Below, piece after piece: positions 9,901 through 24,900 of a stretch of 64,000 nucleotides of DNA (the first letter of the stretch is position 1; every line of letters starts with the position of its first letter). Position numbers and translations under genes: made by a program. Source of the DNA: Lichenostomus cassidix. Its lineage: Eukaryota; Chordata; Aves; Passeriformes; Meliphagidae. The notes below the pieces were generated by a model that saw only the letters and a list, made by a program, of their open reading frames with translations, searched no databases and was not told the origin of the DNA. Location: positions 4,634,380 through 4,698,379 of the forward strand of contig CM039181.1 of the NCBI GenBank assembly GCA_008360975.2, read 5' to 3'.

Positions 9901-12900
9901 GCTAAGGAAAGGGCAGGGAAGGACGGAAGCAATATTAACTGTGAAAAGTTTGGTTTTAATCAAATATGTATACACTAAAAGATTGATGAGTGACTGTGAG
10001 GGAATTAAACATCCTCCAGCAACATAAATTATAAATCATTGATGGCATGCAATACTGTCAGTTTATACAGTGCTGTACAAACAATCAGCAAGATTCCCCA
10101 CTGAAAGTTTAACCTGCTTGCAGTTTAACATACAAGGTCCTACATATGGTACTCTGGTGAAAAAGCAGATTTTTTTGGTCAGTGAAGGCACATGAAGCTC
10201 TATAGAGATGTAATTATGGGGTCAAGATAAACTCAAAAGAGCTAAGACATGGAATTAAAGATCAGTCAATGGAGAACAGTGGTAGAAGCAAATAAGACAC
10301 AACTCCACTTGCAGTGACTGCCCCTCTAGTGGCCCAGTATAAAGAATCAGAATTCACTTCCCTTGGACTCTGCTCCTAACTCAAAGCAACAATGTGAAAC
10401 AGGAACAAGACCAAAAGCCTAACAGCAAATTTCCACTGATTGTTGCATCCCACTCTGTATGCTGAATCACAAAAACACAGGCAGAGAGAGAACCTGCCTG
10501 TTCCTGAAACCTACCTAGTTTTCATATCCAGAAGCTGCCAATGTTAAATGATTCAGACTAAGACTTCTAACAAAAACCCCCAGTTTTCTGCACTGTAGCT
10601 GCTAACTGTTCCCATGCCCTGCAGTGACAGCTCTCCATACTTATATATACAGAATCTAAATTGGCTACCAGGGTGTGGATTACTGATGCCACACTTTCCA
10701 TCCCTGCTCTCCTTCCCTGCAGCACTTCTTAGCAAGCACTCCATTATAACCAACTCTTCTTTCCCCACCTTATCTAAACATCAGCTCTATGGCTGCTGCA
10801 GCTGCTCTTGTTCACACAAATTTGATCCACAGCCAGAGGGCACTTTTATACACCTGGGATGACCTCCTCCTTTCTTTGAAATCCAACAGCTGCTGCCCTC
10901 CAGCACGCTCTGATGCACCCCACAGCTCCCCAGACACACACACTGCCACAGCCTGCATGGTAGTTTCCTGCTGGATGTGTGTTTTCTCTGTGTGACCCAT
11001 CAGTTCTCATCAGCTCATGTTAGTGCCCTCTCCAATATAAAAACCCCTTGGTATCTGCACTGATAAGGTATTTCCCCGAAAAGCCTTTTCAACCCCCCAA
11101 ATTCTGGTGTTTAAACTATGCATTATAAAACAAGAAAAAAGAAAGAGCTGCTTCACACATTAGCAAAGAGAAACCCTGTTGGTGCTAGGCAATGGGGGGC
11201 CTCTGATAATGGGCTGGACTCAAACCCAGCTTGCAAGGGCACGAGTGGGATCTCTGAATACCCTAATTCTGCCTTGAAAAAACAGGGCACAATTTTTCTG
11301 CTGCAACTCCTCTCTGTACAACTAATCACTCCCTCCCACTGCTCCACCACCCCACACACCCCTCTTTGTCTTTCTTTGTTACCTGCAGGCTTTTTGGCAC
11401 TATTTAATCAAAAGAGCTTGTTTCTCTGAACTTTGCTTGAACAGCTCAAAGCTCTCAGTACTGCCTCTAATTAGCTCTCAACAGCAGGGCAATGTTAATG
11501 GTCCTGAGAGGGTTTTTCTCTGTGACACTGTAACTGCAGTCAGGAAATGTGCCACACTGCTGCAGGAAGCATGTCCAGTCAACACAGGAGATATTATTTA
11601 CAGTGGGAATACACTTGAATATGCCTCTCTTAAATCACACAAACTCATCTGCATTTTTCTGCTAGCAAAATGTTCAAGAATCCAGAACAGCACCTCCTTT
11701 GTCTCCCTCCTTTAGGAGACGAGATTCCTTTTGCTTCTAATATGAAAACAGCCTCCTCTCCCCCTCTGAAACCTTCAAAGCAAACAAATCAGCCCCAAAC
11801 AACCTATGGGCCACATGCCCATGCATTTTAAAAGCAGTTGCAGGTGGTAACCTGGCTTACAGTGTAGGCATAGGTCAGAAGATTCTATTCCCACTGAGGC
11901 TCCTGGGATGTTCAAATAATGGGCCTGGAGCTGCCATTAGTATCATAAACTAGTATCTTGCAGGAATTATTAGGGTTATGACAAGCAGGTAAAACTGCAC
12001 TGAAATTCTCCCATTGATTTCACTAGAGGGAGCTTTAAGACTGAGAAAACAGCAAATAAAAAGGTAATATGGAGAGGAGCTCCCTTGGATTTGGCAGGAA
12101 AATCTGTTGCTGGTAAAACCTGCACTGAAGACGCAATGTATTTGTGAGTGGGACTGTATAAAGGAGCTGGAAAAAGCAGCTCTGATTTGTGTCTGATGAG
12201 AGCAGGAGGAACAAGAACACCACAAGAAAACATCACAAGCACAAAGGAAGCAGTAACACTTTCCCCACACACTGCTTCTTCATACCTGCAACCTTCTTAC
12301 TCCTTGTCCAAGTGGGACTAATACTTTTGCTTTAAGTCCCTGTTCAAATTCACATCTTCCAGAAGTTCTTCCAGCTCAGACCTAATTTCTCTCAACAGAG
12401 AGAAAGGAAGCTCTTCCCTTAGCAGAAACTGCCTGTCTAACCCCAGTTCAAGAATTCCAGGTATCACTGGTACTAACCTATCAGCTGTGAGACCCACCTC
12501 TCAATCCACTGAGCAGCTGGGGCTAAAAGATTCTGGGGATAAGTCTGCATGGCTGCCTGTAAAACTCAGTTATGACAATAATATCCAAGCAGTACTGATT
12601 TATAGCAACAGGGGGAAAGATTAACAGTATAGCAAACTCAGAAGCTAGGAAGAACTCCAGGTTCTGAATAGTGACACTCCAGGTTCTGGAGTTCTGCCTT
12701 GTTTACAGAAACTGAAAACGAGTCAGAATTTTAAAGAGCCAAATTTTTAGCCCCATGAAGCATGACTGGTGTGCTCTGCAGCCCTCTGCTTCTGAATTTT
12801 GCAGCACGAAATGAGAGAAAACCAGCACACTTTTCAGAGGTCCCATCCCCTTTTTGCAGCCTTCCCACACTCACCCTCTCTGAACAAACTGCCCTTTGCT

Positions 12901-15900
12901 GACATTCTCTGCTTCAATGCAAATGTCCATGAAGTCCTCAGTGCGCTGTGCAAAAAAGGATTCAGTAATCAAGCAGTTAACATCTGAAAATGCCACACCC
13001 ATGATACTGCAATATGTTCACACAATGCCCAGTCCTTTGTCCTACAAAAGGAGGCAGAAGATGCATTTCTGCACTTCATGCTTTTTCCAGATCTCAACTT
13101 GAGATTTGAATTATAAATTACAGACAGTATTTTCCCATTAATGAATATTCAATAAATTTTCAAGAACCAGAATAATGACTCACACATTTGGCTTCCTGTT
13201 ACATTTAAAGACAATAGCAGATCTCTCAGGTTTACTAATTTAATTTCTATTCAATGGGTTTTCCATGAATTTAAGCAATAGTACAGTGATACAACATTTG
13301 GCCACCAAACACTACAGTAAGAAAATTTTAAACAATACAAATTGGAAATCAAAGTGTCCTTGGTAACAATCCTTTAAACTCCTTACTTTGCTTCTTCCCT
13401 ATTTAAAACCTGCCCTTAAACTGAGTATACATTAAAGCTTTTTCCGGGAAAGCAACTTTGATTAAGATGCAATTTATTTTTATATTTATTTTAATATTTC
13501 TGTCCTGGCAAAATTCCTAGTGCAGATGCAATCAAAATGACAAAAGTAAAAATAAATGCATCTATTAGTGTAACTTGGTTTATTCCTTTGCTGTTCTGCA
13601 GAGGTAGTCTTGGCACTGCCTGAGCTGCATCTGTATGGCTTTATCAGCTTCTCTTCAATGGGGCAGCAATCTGAGGGGAGACACAGGGACAGGAGTGGCT
13701 GGAATTCAGTTATATTGTGGTCTTACTGTTAGATCAAGCTGTCTGTTCCGAGTTGCAATGGAAAGCTCAATGGTGGAGAGCTTCAGTTCTTCCCAGTCCT
13801 CTGGGGCAACCTCCTGGGGTAATGCTGCGTATCAGGAAGAGAAGATATCAATCATTAAGTGGAATTTAATTACACAGATTACTATGAAGCACGATGCTAG
13901 ACACAAAAACCATGCCATGAGCTATTCTGGCTACTAGGTTTTTTTTTCTCTAAAATGTCCAAATCGTAAAACAGGAGAAGGGAGCTTGGGAGTACTGAGG
14001 AAAAGAAAAAAATGCCATCAGCATTTACAGAGTAGCAGAAAAGACTGTCATGCACAGTACATCACAGCCCTGTGAGTCCTTATGTCCAGGGATTAACAGA
14101 TCTCCTGGGCTGCTTACAGGAACATTTAGAAAACCCATGAAGTGCTGCTACCAAAACCAGGAATCCAATGTTCAGGATGCTGTGGTAACACGAATTTTCT
14201 ACAGGAGGAAGCTCCACAGTTCAGTTCCCATATCCAGGTCACTTGGATCATGCTCCTGTAGGCATCTCCCTGCTGGCCAAGGAGGAATGAGGTCTTTGCA
14301 CCAGACTGTGCAAAATACACACTCTCCTTCCTCCTGTGGCCTGCCATGTGCACTGCCCAGACAGCAGCCCAACCCACAGGAGGCTCAGAGCACATAAAGA
14401 AGTTTATGCTACAGAAAGAAATTTAATGTAGAAGAGAAACTCAGGGCTTCTGCATGGCCCAAATTTTACTGTTCTATTTAAAGTAACATTTGTTGCTCTG
14501 TGTCAGCAATTCTCCCCACCCTGGCAAACAAGGGCTGCTCCTCTCTCCCTGGTTCACTAAGAAGCCATTCAGCTGGAAGCAGATGTCAAGAAGCTCACCC
14601 AGAAGTGCCAAGCATCCTCTATGGACAATGGCAACTGTGAGTCCAGGGAATGCCCTGGGTTCTTTACAAATGAATCTTTGTTTATGACAACACAAACACT
14701 GGCAGGACTACTCTGTTGTATTTCTGACAGACACCACCATAGCTATCTTCACAAAAATCACAGTTCAAATAAATTAAAAAATAAAAAAAAACAAGCAAAC
14801 AAATAAATAATAGTAGTAAAAAAGAGAGCAGTAAAGTAGACATACCCTCCACTCAACACATCCTGGATCCATTAGAGGAGTAGAGCCTGCCTGTGAGTTT
14901 ATAACAAAACACACCCAGCTCACCTTTTGGAGATGACCAGTATGATCGAATTCGTCTGTAAAGCCTCACATACAAAGGAGGTCTGGATTTCTCCTCTGGC
15001 TCTTCTGGAGGTCTCTCAGTTGGACCCAAATACAGGAGGGCAGCTTGATGTTTCTGAGGCCACTCCTTGGATGCACATGGAAAAGAAATACAGAAGACAA
15101 AAGGGCATTTTGTTTAGCCCTTACCTGTTCATTCTGTTTTGTCCTGTAGCCTGTGTATTCTGCACTCCCACAAAGTCCTCAGAGCTACCCAGACCCCCCA
15201 ACTGCCTCAGCCTGCTTTATGGCTTTCCAGTCTCCAGATTCATTGGTGAGATGACATTCCTGCAGTTTCAAAAAGATTACCCACAGCTCCCAAGCCCACT
15301 AACCTAATCCTTCCCTGCACACAAGTGAGGGTGTTTTCCCCTCTATGAACAGAGGGTGAAGGGATGTTTTCTTTGCTGCTGATGTGTGGCAGGGTGACAC
15401 AGCTGCTTCTGGCTGGAGGGAACAACCCAACCCAGCAAGGGCAACATTAATGTCTGAAAGCACAGTTGGTTTCTGCATGGCACAAAGGCAACCTCAAAGA
15501 GAAACTGCTCAGCAGGACGCAGTGCAAACAGACAGACTACAGGGCTGTGTGCAGCCAAAGGGCACTAAAACCTGACAGGCCTTTGTTCTGCAGCAACTCA
15601 AACAATCCAGATGTGACCTGATAGGTGCTTATAAACAGCAACACAACAGGTTTTAAGGCAAGTCACGTGAGCTTTATAAAGCATCTTAGGGAAAAAAATT
15701 AAAAAGAGAAATAAAAGTACTAACACATTATTCTTGGTGATATTTCAGATTCCAGTACTAGGGCTACAGAAGAACCTTAGCTTCTGAAATATCTCCAGAT
15801 GCTGACAATGCTGATTTCCTCTCATTGTTGTGAAAATAATTTCCGGAATGCTCCAAACATAGGACTTAGGGAGGGAATCATTTAACTGTTTTTTTAAATG

Positions 15901-18900
15901 TATAAACTGAAACAACACAGCCAAGAGCCTACATGGACTCAATACAATTATTTTTCTATGTACAAAACTTCAGAAGTAGTTTTGGATCATATAGCACAGG
16001 TGGTTAAGCTAATTCACCTCACACCTCTGAGAGCAAGAAAAGACTCCACTCTCATACTTACATAATAAGCAGCACAAACAGAGGTTGTACTAGCAGGGCA
16101 ATACACAAAATTTATTAATAAATAAATACTAATAAATATTAATGATTAAATGGAAAAGCAGCAATGCTGTGATAATTTAAGCCTGTATATTTCAGAAGAG
16201 ATGATAACACTCATAACAATGTCCCTACCAATATCAGAGGTAAGCTCTTTCCCATTACACTTTTTTCAAATACAGGCCATCCTGTTTCAAAAGACACCTA
16301 CAGTAAAATCAGAAAATATGAAGTGCGCAGCAGCAAAAACAAGCCAGGAAAAGATTAGGCTCAACAGGCTGGGGCCACTTCTTGCAGAAATTAACCAAAT
16401 GGTAACATAAGAGGCACATAAAGCAATGAATACCACAATTAGGAGAGATAAGGTAGAAACTTGTCTATAACCTTCAACAGGTTAAACAGATCTTTTTAAT
16501 GTACAAGGAACAGCTCACCAGAGAAATCCATTATTACTGCCCCCAGCTGAGCCTAAGGACTGAACAGAAGTGAGAAAGGACCTTGACAGAAATGAAGAAT
16601 AGGTTTCTACCTAGAATGCCAGCACACATAACCATAATCTCATATTTTCTTGGGATGGGGTGGAAAACCCAGCCCAACTTTCCTGGATACAATTCCACTC
16701 CCCTTTACAGGAGTTTCCTATAAAGGAAGCATTGCACTGTCACAGACAGCATGGCTAGACTGCACTGTTTGATCTACTGGACCAACTCCTGGGTATTTCC
16801 ACTGCCTTTCATGAGGTTCCTTACATGTTCAGAGAACAGCAAAACCACGTGAATGAAAATGCCTTGCCTTTCATGCAGGTCAAATTTTAATCTTTGCAGG
16901 ATCAATTTTAAGAAGGAGAAAAGTTTAAGGCGAGATAAAAGCTATTCATCTTCATTTTACTACACAAGAAGTCTGATTATCAATGTGCATGAGCAGTCTA
17001 ATTATAGACCCTTCTGCCAGATGAATAAATCAGAATGAAATGTTATTACAAAGCCTGTTGAGAAAAGGTGGCTGAGCACTTTAGCACTTCACCACCACTG
17101 CTGCTCACCAGTTTCACAGGGGTGTTACTGGCTTCACCTGGTGATCTTGCAGCAATGGATCTTTAGTAAAGAAATTTTTAAAAAAATATTTCTCTTCCCT
17201 TTCCTCTCTTCAGCAGTAAGTCCATCAATTGGTAGGCTTTTTAACAAGTTGAGTTTCATTCCCATTTTATATTGTTACCAGGATCCTTTACAAAAGCTTG
17301 CAGATAAATTACATAAAGCAAAGTCAGCCTGTTCATTTGCCAAACAAAAATGCTTTCCTCACAGGTAACGTTTACCTTCAACGTACTGAAAAAGTGAGCT
17401 GCTTTGGTTTTCAGAGGCCCAAGGTACCAGTACCTGAAAAAAGAACAGAAATAGAACTTCTAAGATATCCAGGGGTCAATACTGGGAAAGGGAGAAACCT
17501 TGCATGAAGCCAGAGCACACGGGGTTGTCTGCCACTGAGTTTGAGCTCCCTGACAACCTTTAGCTTTTTGATACTGTAAGATAGTTTCTACACACCAGCA
17601 GCAGCCTGGCAGTGACATCCCTTTCCTGAGTTACACATCACCAAAATGCAGTGTACAGTCTTGCCTACAGGCAGCAGGACATCTCACTATCAGAATTTTA
17701 CCTTGTTATGTGAGACAAGTGGGGATGATTTAAAGGTCTGTAGTCTGACAGCTGGTGGTATGCATCTCCACAATATTCATTAAGGCATACTTCCAAAGGT
17801 TGGAGGAAACAAATAAAAAATCAAAAGCTTCAGTGACAGCCAACATTCATTTGTCCCAAAGGATTCTCACAATGAAATCAGAGGTTTAGAAAATAAAAAT
17901 CCTGCCAGCCACCCAGCACTGTACAGAATATAAAGATGTGACTGTATTTAGGCAGGCTTGGCACACAGTTTGATCACTGTCTTCCACCAAAGAGGGTCAA
18001 CAAAGCACATTAAACACCACCAGCTCAAGAGTACTGCAGATCGAAAGACATCATTAAGGCTACTACTGTCCCACCACTCCCCTCAAGCCATTAAATTGTC
18101 TGGAAAATAGTAACATAAAACAGCACCAGGTCTCCAGCAGGACAGTGCTTAGCAGAGGGACAATCAGACAAATTTCTGGAATGGTCTCTTATGGCTTAAT
18201 TCGCTTTAAGTAGGTGTCTTCAGTGTAAAATCAGTTGTACTGGAATATACCAAATATTTTAGCCCAATAACCCATCTCTCAAAAACCCATCCCAAAACTG
18301 GATGAAGTGGAAAAGTATAAAAACAGGACAAGTAACACGAGGGTCTTGTTCCAAGCAGACTCTGAGCACCTGTTCATTGGTTGCTGAAGTGCTTTCCAAG
18401 CTGGAGGTGTTTCTCTGCATTCCAAAACATTTGTGGAAGGAAACAAAGCTGAACAAAGCTCACGTACCAAAGGTGAGGTCATGCCTCCAGCACTGAGCCC
18501 AAAGGACTGTGACAAAAGGGAAGTGCTGCAGGGAAAGATGTGAAGCTGACACCAGGAGAAAACCAGGGCAGGGGCAGGAAGCCCAGCAGGAGTGCAGAGC
18601 AAAAAGAAGTGCAATTCCTTGAACTGGGGGCTGTAATTAGCAAGAGAGCCTGCAGCATGGCCAAGTCAGCACCTACACAGGACCAAGAATGTCCCTGGAA
18701 AACCAGAGACAAACACCCTGACCATTCACTGCATCTCCCCCATCCCACATCACCTCTCAAACCTACTCGAGTATTTGCCAGACAGACTCCAGAGTTCTGC
18801 TACCTCCTCCTTCCTGACATACAGCTCATTCACAAAGCACATGGTATTTCCTTGGAGCTGCATTTCCTCCAGAAGAGTTTGGGAAGTGAACTGCTTTGGC

Positions 18901-21900
18901 CCTGCTGCTCCTTCACCAGATAATGCTTGTCATTTGATAGACAGTGACATGCTAAACATCCATTTGGAGAAAGCCCAATAATTATGAGTTTATCATTCAG
19001 AGAACAGTCATCAGATAGCACAGCCCATGCCATTTCCAGCAGGAACTGAAGGGCATTTCTGCAGCATCTGATGTCCCTTGTTGGGATTGAGTTTCAGAGT
19101 GCACATGAATCTTTTCATTGGCAGATGATGAAAAACAATGGTCAATTACTTTACTTAGACTTTACTCAAGGGAGAGATTTTTCCCCTGTTGCAATCTGAG
19201 TAAAGTTCCAGAAACAGATACTACAAGGCAAGAAGAAAGTAAATACTTAAAAGAATAGGGCAGCGCCAAATTAAGTGTTTATTTCAAATTACAAAAATTC
19301 TGATACATCTTACACTCCCAAATATGTAATGCAAGACCTAACGTGTGGGTGCCTCTGCCTGTCAGATGCCTACACTGAAAAAAGACTTACTTGAGGGGGG
19401 AGAGTGTCTTTTTAGGTAATAGATGCTAAAAAAGGTACAGTTTCAAAAACCAGTATTTTCTTACTTGCTAACTTTAACTCCTGCATCTCTGTAAGATCCC
19501 CATCTTAAACCAGAGACTGCAAACACAGGCTGTTCCTTTTCTCCCTGTGAAGAAAAATAAACATTGCAAAATTGCTTTCTCTTACCTTGTTTCCGACTTC
19601 ATTTTCTGAAGTTGGAAAAAGAGCATTCCTGCATTAAAACTGACTTCTGATAAATCCCAAAAGTGAAATTCAACAGAAGAGGTATGACGAACAGCTAACA
19701 GCAATAAAGCTTAGCAGAATTTAAGCATTGTACATTCCTTCTGCTCCAGAGAGGAATAGAAGAGGTGAAGTTTTGAAGAGGTAGCCTGAGTTTGACTGCA
19801 CACCCAGCAATGGCCATTTCATTTTGTGGATTTGACTGTCAGCCAAAAGCAAGGAGCTCTGCACAGTGACACAATGCTCTCGCTGCAGAAATGTCCATTC
19901 CACAACTGAATAGAAAAATAATATCCAAAAACCATACAGGGCGTAGTCAAAGGTTTTCCCATTTTATATTTTTCAGCTTGTCAAAGGAAGCTAATAATTT
20001 CACGATACACATGACTGCATCAAATCAGCAGACTGCTATCTCTGACCATCACTAAGGAAATATCACTGTTACTAAGTTTTGTATTCATCAATACTCTCTG
20101 AGTCTCAAAGGAAGGGGATGTTGAGGCATCCTAGTGTTTTTTTCTGTTTAGACTGTCTGATGCCACAGCACATGGTGGAGGAATGACTTCCACCAGAACA
20201 GCTGACATCATACACCAAAATTCCTGACAGCATTACACAGAAGAAAACATGTCCATGTAAACATAAACACATGAGAACAGGAAAGTTTTAGGAATGTTGG
20301 GCTCCAAATAAGTAGATGCTTTCACCTTGATCTGCAAGACATCAAGTGGAACTGTTTCTCCTTTCAAAATGGCCAATGTAGCATTAGTAATATGTCTGCA
20401 AAACAAACAGAAAAAAAGCAAGGGGAAACAAACAGGAAGAAAAGAAATGAGTAAGCTTTAAAATGACATTTTTCCCCAGCAAATTCCACTATGAGTCCAG
20501 GTAGTGCTTTTTTTCAGCAAATGTAAAAACCCCAGGAAACATGTTGCACTTAACTGAAATCAGAAAGCAAAATGGATGGATGCAACACATGACAAAACCT
20601 AACAAACAGCAAAATCCACAAAAAGCAAAACAAAATTATCTGCCTAAGCTTTTGAGAGATTCCTCCTTCTTGAGCTAACCTAGCAGATCAGAGGCCAACT
20701 TGCTGTTTCAGATATTTAACACACTAAGGACCCAAATAATTGTTTTATTATAGTGGTGGCAAATATTACAGCCTCAAAGAGAAGGGGACAGCATGAGGCT
20801 GGTCTCAACTCCTGTGTCTGGGATTAAACTACATTAGTATGTGCTCATTTATTTTGAAGTTTTTTAATCAACATAAATCTACCTATCAGCAGTGCTCATG
20901 TCATTTAGAGCTCCATTAAGCTGTGGAAAATAGCCAGGGAACTTTGATTTTGCAAGCTGTAAAGATTTTGTAACCAAAGTGTTTAAGTCCATTAAATAGT
21001 CTGTGTTCAAACCTTGAAGCATATACTTGATTGAAACCCCTTCCTTGTATTCAAAGTTGGGTAAAATTAAGTTCCCACATTGCATATATTTCCAGTGTCT
21101 CAGCAGGAAAAGGCAAAAATGCAGTTTTCAGATGCAGCCCAATATTCACATGAATCAGTGGGAGAAACTGCCCTTGGTTTCCTCAGGATTACAATACTGA
21201 GACAGATAAAGAAACTGTTCTTCCTGCACTCCATCTTCTCTCCCAACTCTTATCTTTCTGTAAGACCTTTACAATTCCTACAGTCCAAAGTAAGAGAGTG
21301 CTGAAGAAACCAAAGCCCAAATATTTCTTTGAAAAATATCACTTCTGCACTTCATAACTCAGGTTCTGTTACTGGTGTGGGTTGTTAAGCAGCCTATTGA
21401 CCAAATAACCTTCAACTTCACCAATATGTTGCAGTCTCACCTGAACAGTTCATTACCTTGGGAGAAGAAGATCATCCATTTCAAACAGCTTCTTTAAAAC
21501 CCAAACATAAATTATTATTTTAATCTTAGCGGCTGATTACAGCCTTGTCCACCTTTCTGAGCTTCAAAGCACTCTGGTAGTTTTAATGAAGGATGTTATG
21601 CCAGTTGACTCATGGGTTTTATGAATGATGGATACCAGCAAGGATTCCCCAAAGAAAAATGTTAATGAGTTAGTGGGAGAGTGAGAGTGAAAAGATGTCA
21701 GGATCAAGAACAAATATATTTATTATTATGAGAAGAAGGGAAAAATTGTAAAGAAATGAAGTGAGGGGAAAAGAAAGATTATTTGACTCCCTTTTCTCTT
21801 TAGAAGTGGACAAAACAATCTTGCAACAAACTGAACTGCAGGCAACAGATACCACCAGACTGGGTCATATCCAGGATGCTGAAGACAACAATCAGGTTGT

Positions 21901-24900
21901 TGGATTATTAACAGCACCAGTCCCACAGCAGGGAAAAGTCAGTCCTGCCCTGTAAAAGTCAGTAATGGGGTCCAACCTTTCCCATATTCTTGTATGCCTT
22001 AATTTGCAGGTGCTAACCAAGCTATATGAGGACTGGTTTCTTGAATTCTTAAGACTGGAGAAGAGTCAGAAAGAGGACTTATTTTTGGTTTATTTTGTCA
22101 TATCCTTGCTATATCCTTGTCATACCCTTTCTGTCCCTAAGAGGCTGATCCTTTAAATCCCTTTTTCTTTTTAAACTCTGAGCATCACACGATCACAGAG
22201 AAATTAGCCACAGCAAATGGTTTCTAATAATACATACATTTCCTTCTTTTAATTTTTAGTCAGTTTTTGGAAGTCATTAACTCAGGCAAGTCCAGAGAAT
22301 CATCAGGCTCTGCCCAGAGACTGCCAACTTCTATGTAACACAGAAGAAAAAGAAAAGCATCAAGCTACTAAGAAGCACTGCTCCTTGAAAGCAAACAAAT
22401 ACGTTTCAAAAACACATAATACTTACTGGACTTGATTCGTGCTCTCTGGATACAGTGTGTGACTCAAAGTGCAAGTTTTTCCAAGGGGTATGAATCCTAT
22501 AGGAATCTTACTGAAGGCAGCCTGGACACATGAGGAGAGTAAATTATCATTTGCATGAAGCTTCCTGTGTGGAGATCCCAGCTGTGTCTGGCATCACCCC
22601 TTTGGCACTGAGCAGCCAGGCAGTAACCCACCATGACTCAGAAAGTGGCACCCAAATCTGTGAACCCACCACTGCCAACTGGGTACAAAGGTGCTCTCTG
22701 TGATCAGTAAGAGCATTGTTCCATGCAGGTTGGCAGCCACAGCCCAACTAATGCATGGATTCTGTCAGCAATCTGCCATCTTTCTTAGTGCTGATGGTGG
22801 CTTCACAAGCTTGGGATCTCATTTACCACTGCAGAAATCCCCCTCTGACAGAGTAACCTTGCATAGCAACGAGATTTTCTCACTTAAGGAAAGGAAATTA
22901 ATTGATTCCTCTGCCATCCAAATCATGAAGCAGCAGAAGGTCTAATTTTTGTGACTCATGACCATGTTATTTTTCTGTACCACTGTTCAGCCAAAGGGCT
23001 TGTCGAAGGAGCAAGTTATTACACTATACCTCATATTAAACCTCGCTTCTTGAAGCATGTCAGCAAGTCAGTGTAAACTACCACACATCCCAGAGCTCCA
23101 TCCCCCTCCTGGGCACTGCTGCCAATCCACAGCCACTCAGGAATTCCTGTCTCACTGCACACCAGCCACTCTCCCCTGCTGTGTCTGTGTCACCTGCAAG
23201 TCCTAACACATCTCAAACACTCTGCTCTCATTTCCTTCAGCACTGCTTTGCAGTGTGCAGATGAGAGGCTGTCTGCAGCTCGTGCAGTCAAGCTCTGCTG
23301 CCCTGGCTGCTAGGAATGGCTTCTGGAATATCTTGCACAGCCTCTTCTTAGGCAGGCAACAGTGGTGTGACACCCCTGAGTGAAAAGGGAAGCAGGGCAC
23401 AGAGAGAGGAAATTCAAGATCTCTACTCCTAGGACAGAGTAACATGAAGGACAAGAATTCCTTGGCCACAGACATGAAGTGACACAGTGGCAATACTATA
23501 ATGCAGTATGCAACACTACAATGCAGTATTCCACCTGTAACTGTGCTGGATGCAGAATTTCCTTCACTACTGCAAAACAACCCAAGCTACATCAAGATAA
23601 GAAGCCAAAAAAAAAAAAAAAAAGGAACTAGCCAATGAAGCCTCTAAAACTTTTATTCCACTATCTTTAGATTATAAAAGTCTCAGGATCTGACTATAAT
23701 AATGTTAGATTTAAAACACTGATGTCTTAGAATTGATATAACTAGCCCTCCTTTAAAAATACTGGCTTGGTTGCAGAGTTCCCCTTGTCACATTGAGACA
23801 AAGCAAATGCCTAAACAGATACAATTCTAGCTGCCAAGGGTATCATCATAATCTTGTCTGGATCATTTAATTGAGTTTTTGCCAGCTCCTGCCAGAAGGT
23901 TTTGGGAACAATGATTCCCTCCTTTCTCCAATAACACTGTCCTCCCACTTCAAAAAGAAAAATCTCCCTCATTTCCTTTCAGAATGATCCACCTTGAGAG
24001 GTTAAAATTTGCTTAGTGCAGCCATCTGCATAGGCAGGTATTCACTGCTTGAAGAAACAGCAAAGCAATCCCAAAGCAGTAGGAGTGTGACCATAACTGA
24101 ATTGGGTTTCTAGCCTGTACAAATACAAGAAAAACATGTACTTTTGCCCAATGCTTCTGCCAAACAAAGTGGCATGCACAGCTGGTCCATGGGTCTTTGA
24201 AAATTGAGCATTTGGCTTCTCCACAATCCCTGCTCTGACACTGGAAACTTCCCAAAGCCATGGCTTGGGAGTCACTGCACTCCCTCAGAAAGGGAACAAA
24301 GAACAACAGGCAGCATTGCAGGACAGTAGCCCAGCTGGCTTATTACACTGCAAACTGGCTCCAGATTAGCAAGCCACAGATCTGCTGAAGGCAGCTGAGG
24401 CCAAGAGATCACAGTGGATGCACAGGACACTCCAAGAAATAAACACAGTTTTTAAAATGACATTTTCTCACCTCATCTGCTCTACGGAGAAGTCCAGTTA
24501 CGACCTGAAAAACATGGGAAATGCTCAGCAATAGGAATTTTATTTTTCAGTCACAGTAAAAAGCCATGAACTTCTTAACCACATTTGCTCTTTGAAAAGA
24601 TTTAAGGAGTAACTACTCTTTTATGGAAGGGTGCTACAGTTGTTAACATGGGGAAGGAGGAATGTTCAGCCTGCCAACATGCTGGAATCAGCAGGGTTAT
24701 GACTGTGCCCAAGCACATGCTGGCACCACAACCAATGCCAGTGTAAATGTTTAAACACCAAATAATGCTCTGCACAATGCAAAACCAGCACTGGTCAAGG
24801 CAATTAACAAAAGGCCAGAACGAACTTGCAGACATATTCTGATCACTTTCTCTTAAGGTCATTGCATTCATTTAGTCATTGTCTTATGAAATCAGTAGTT

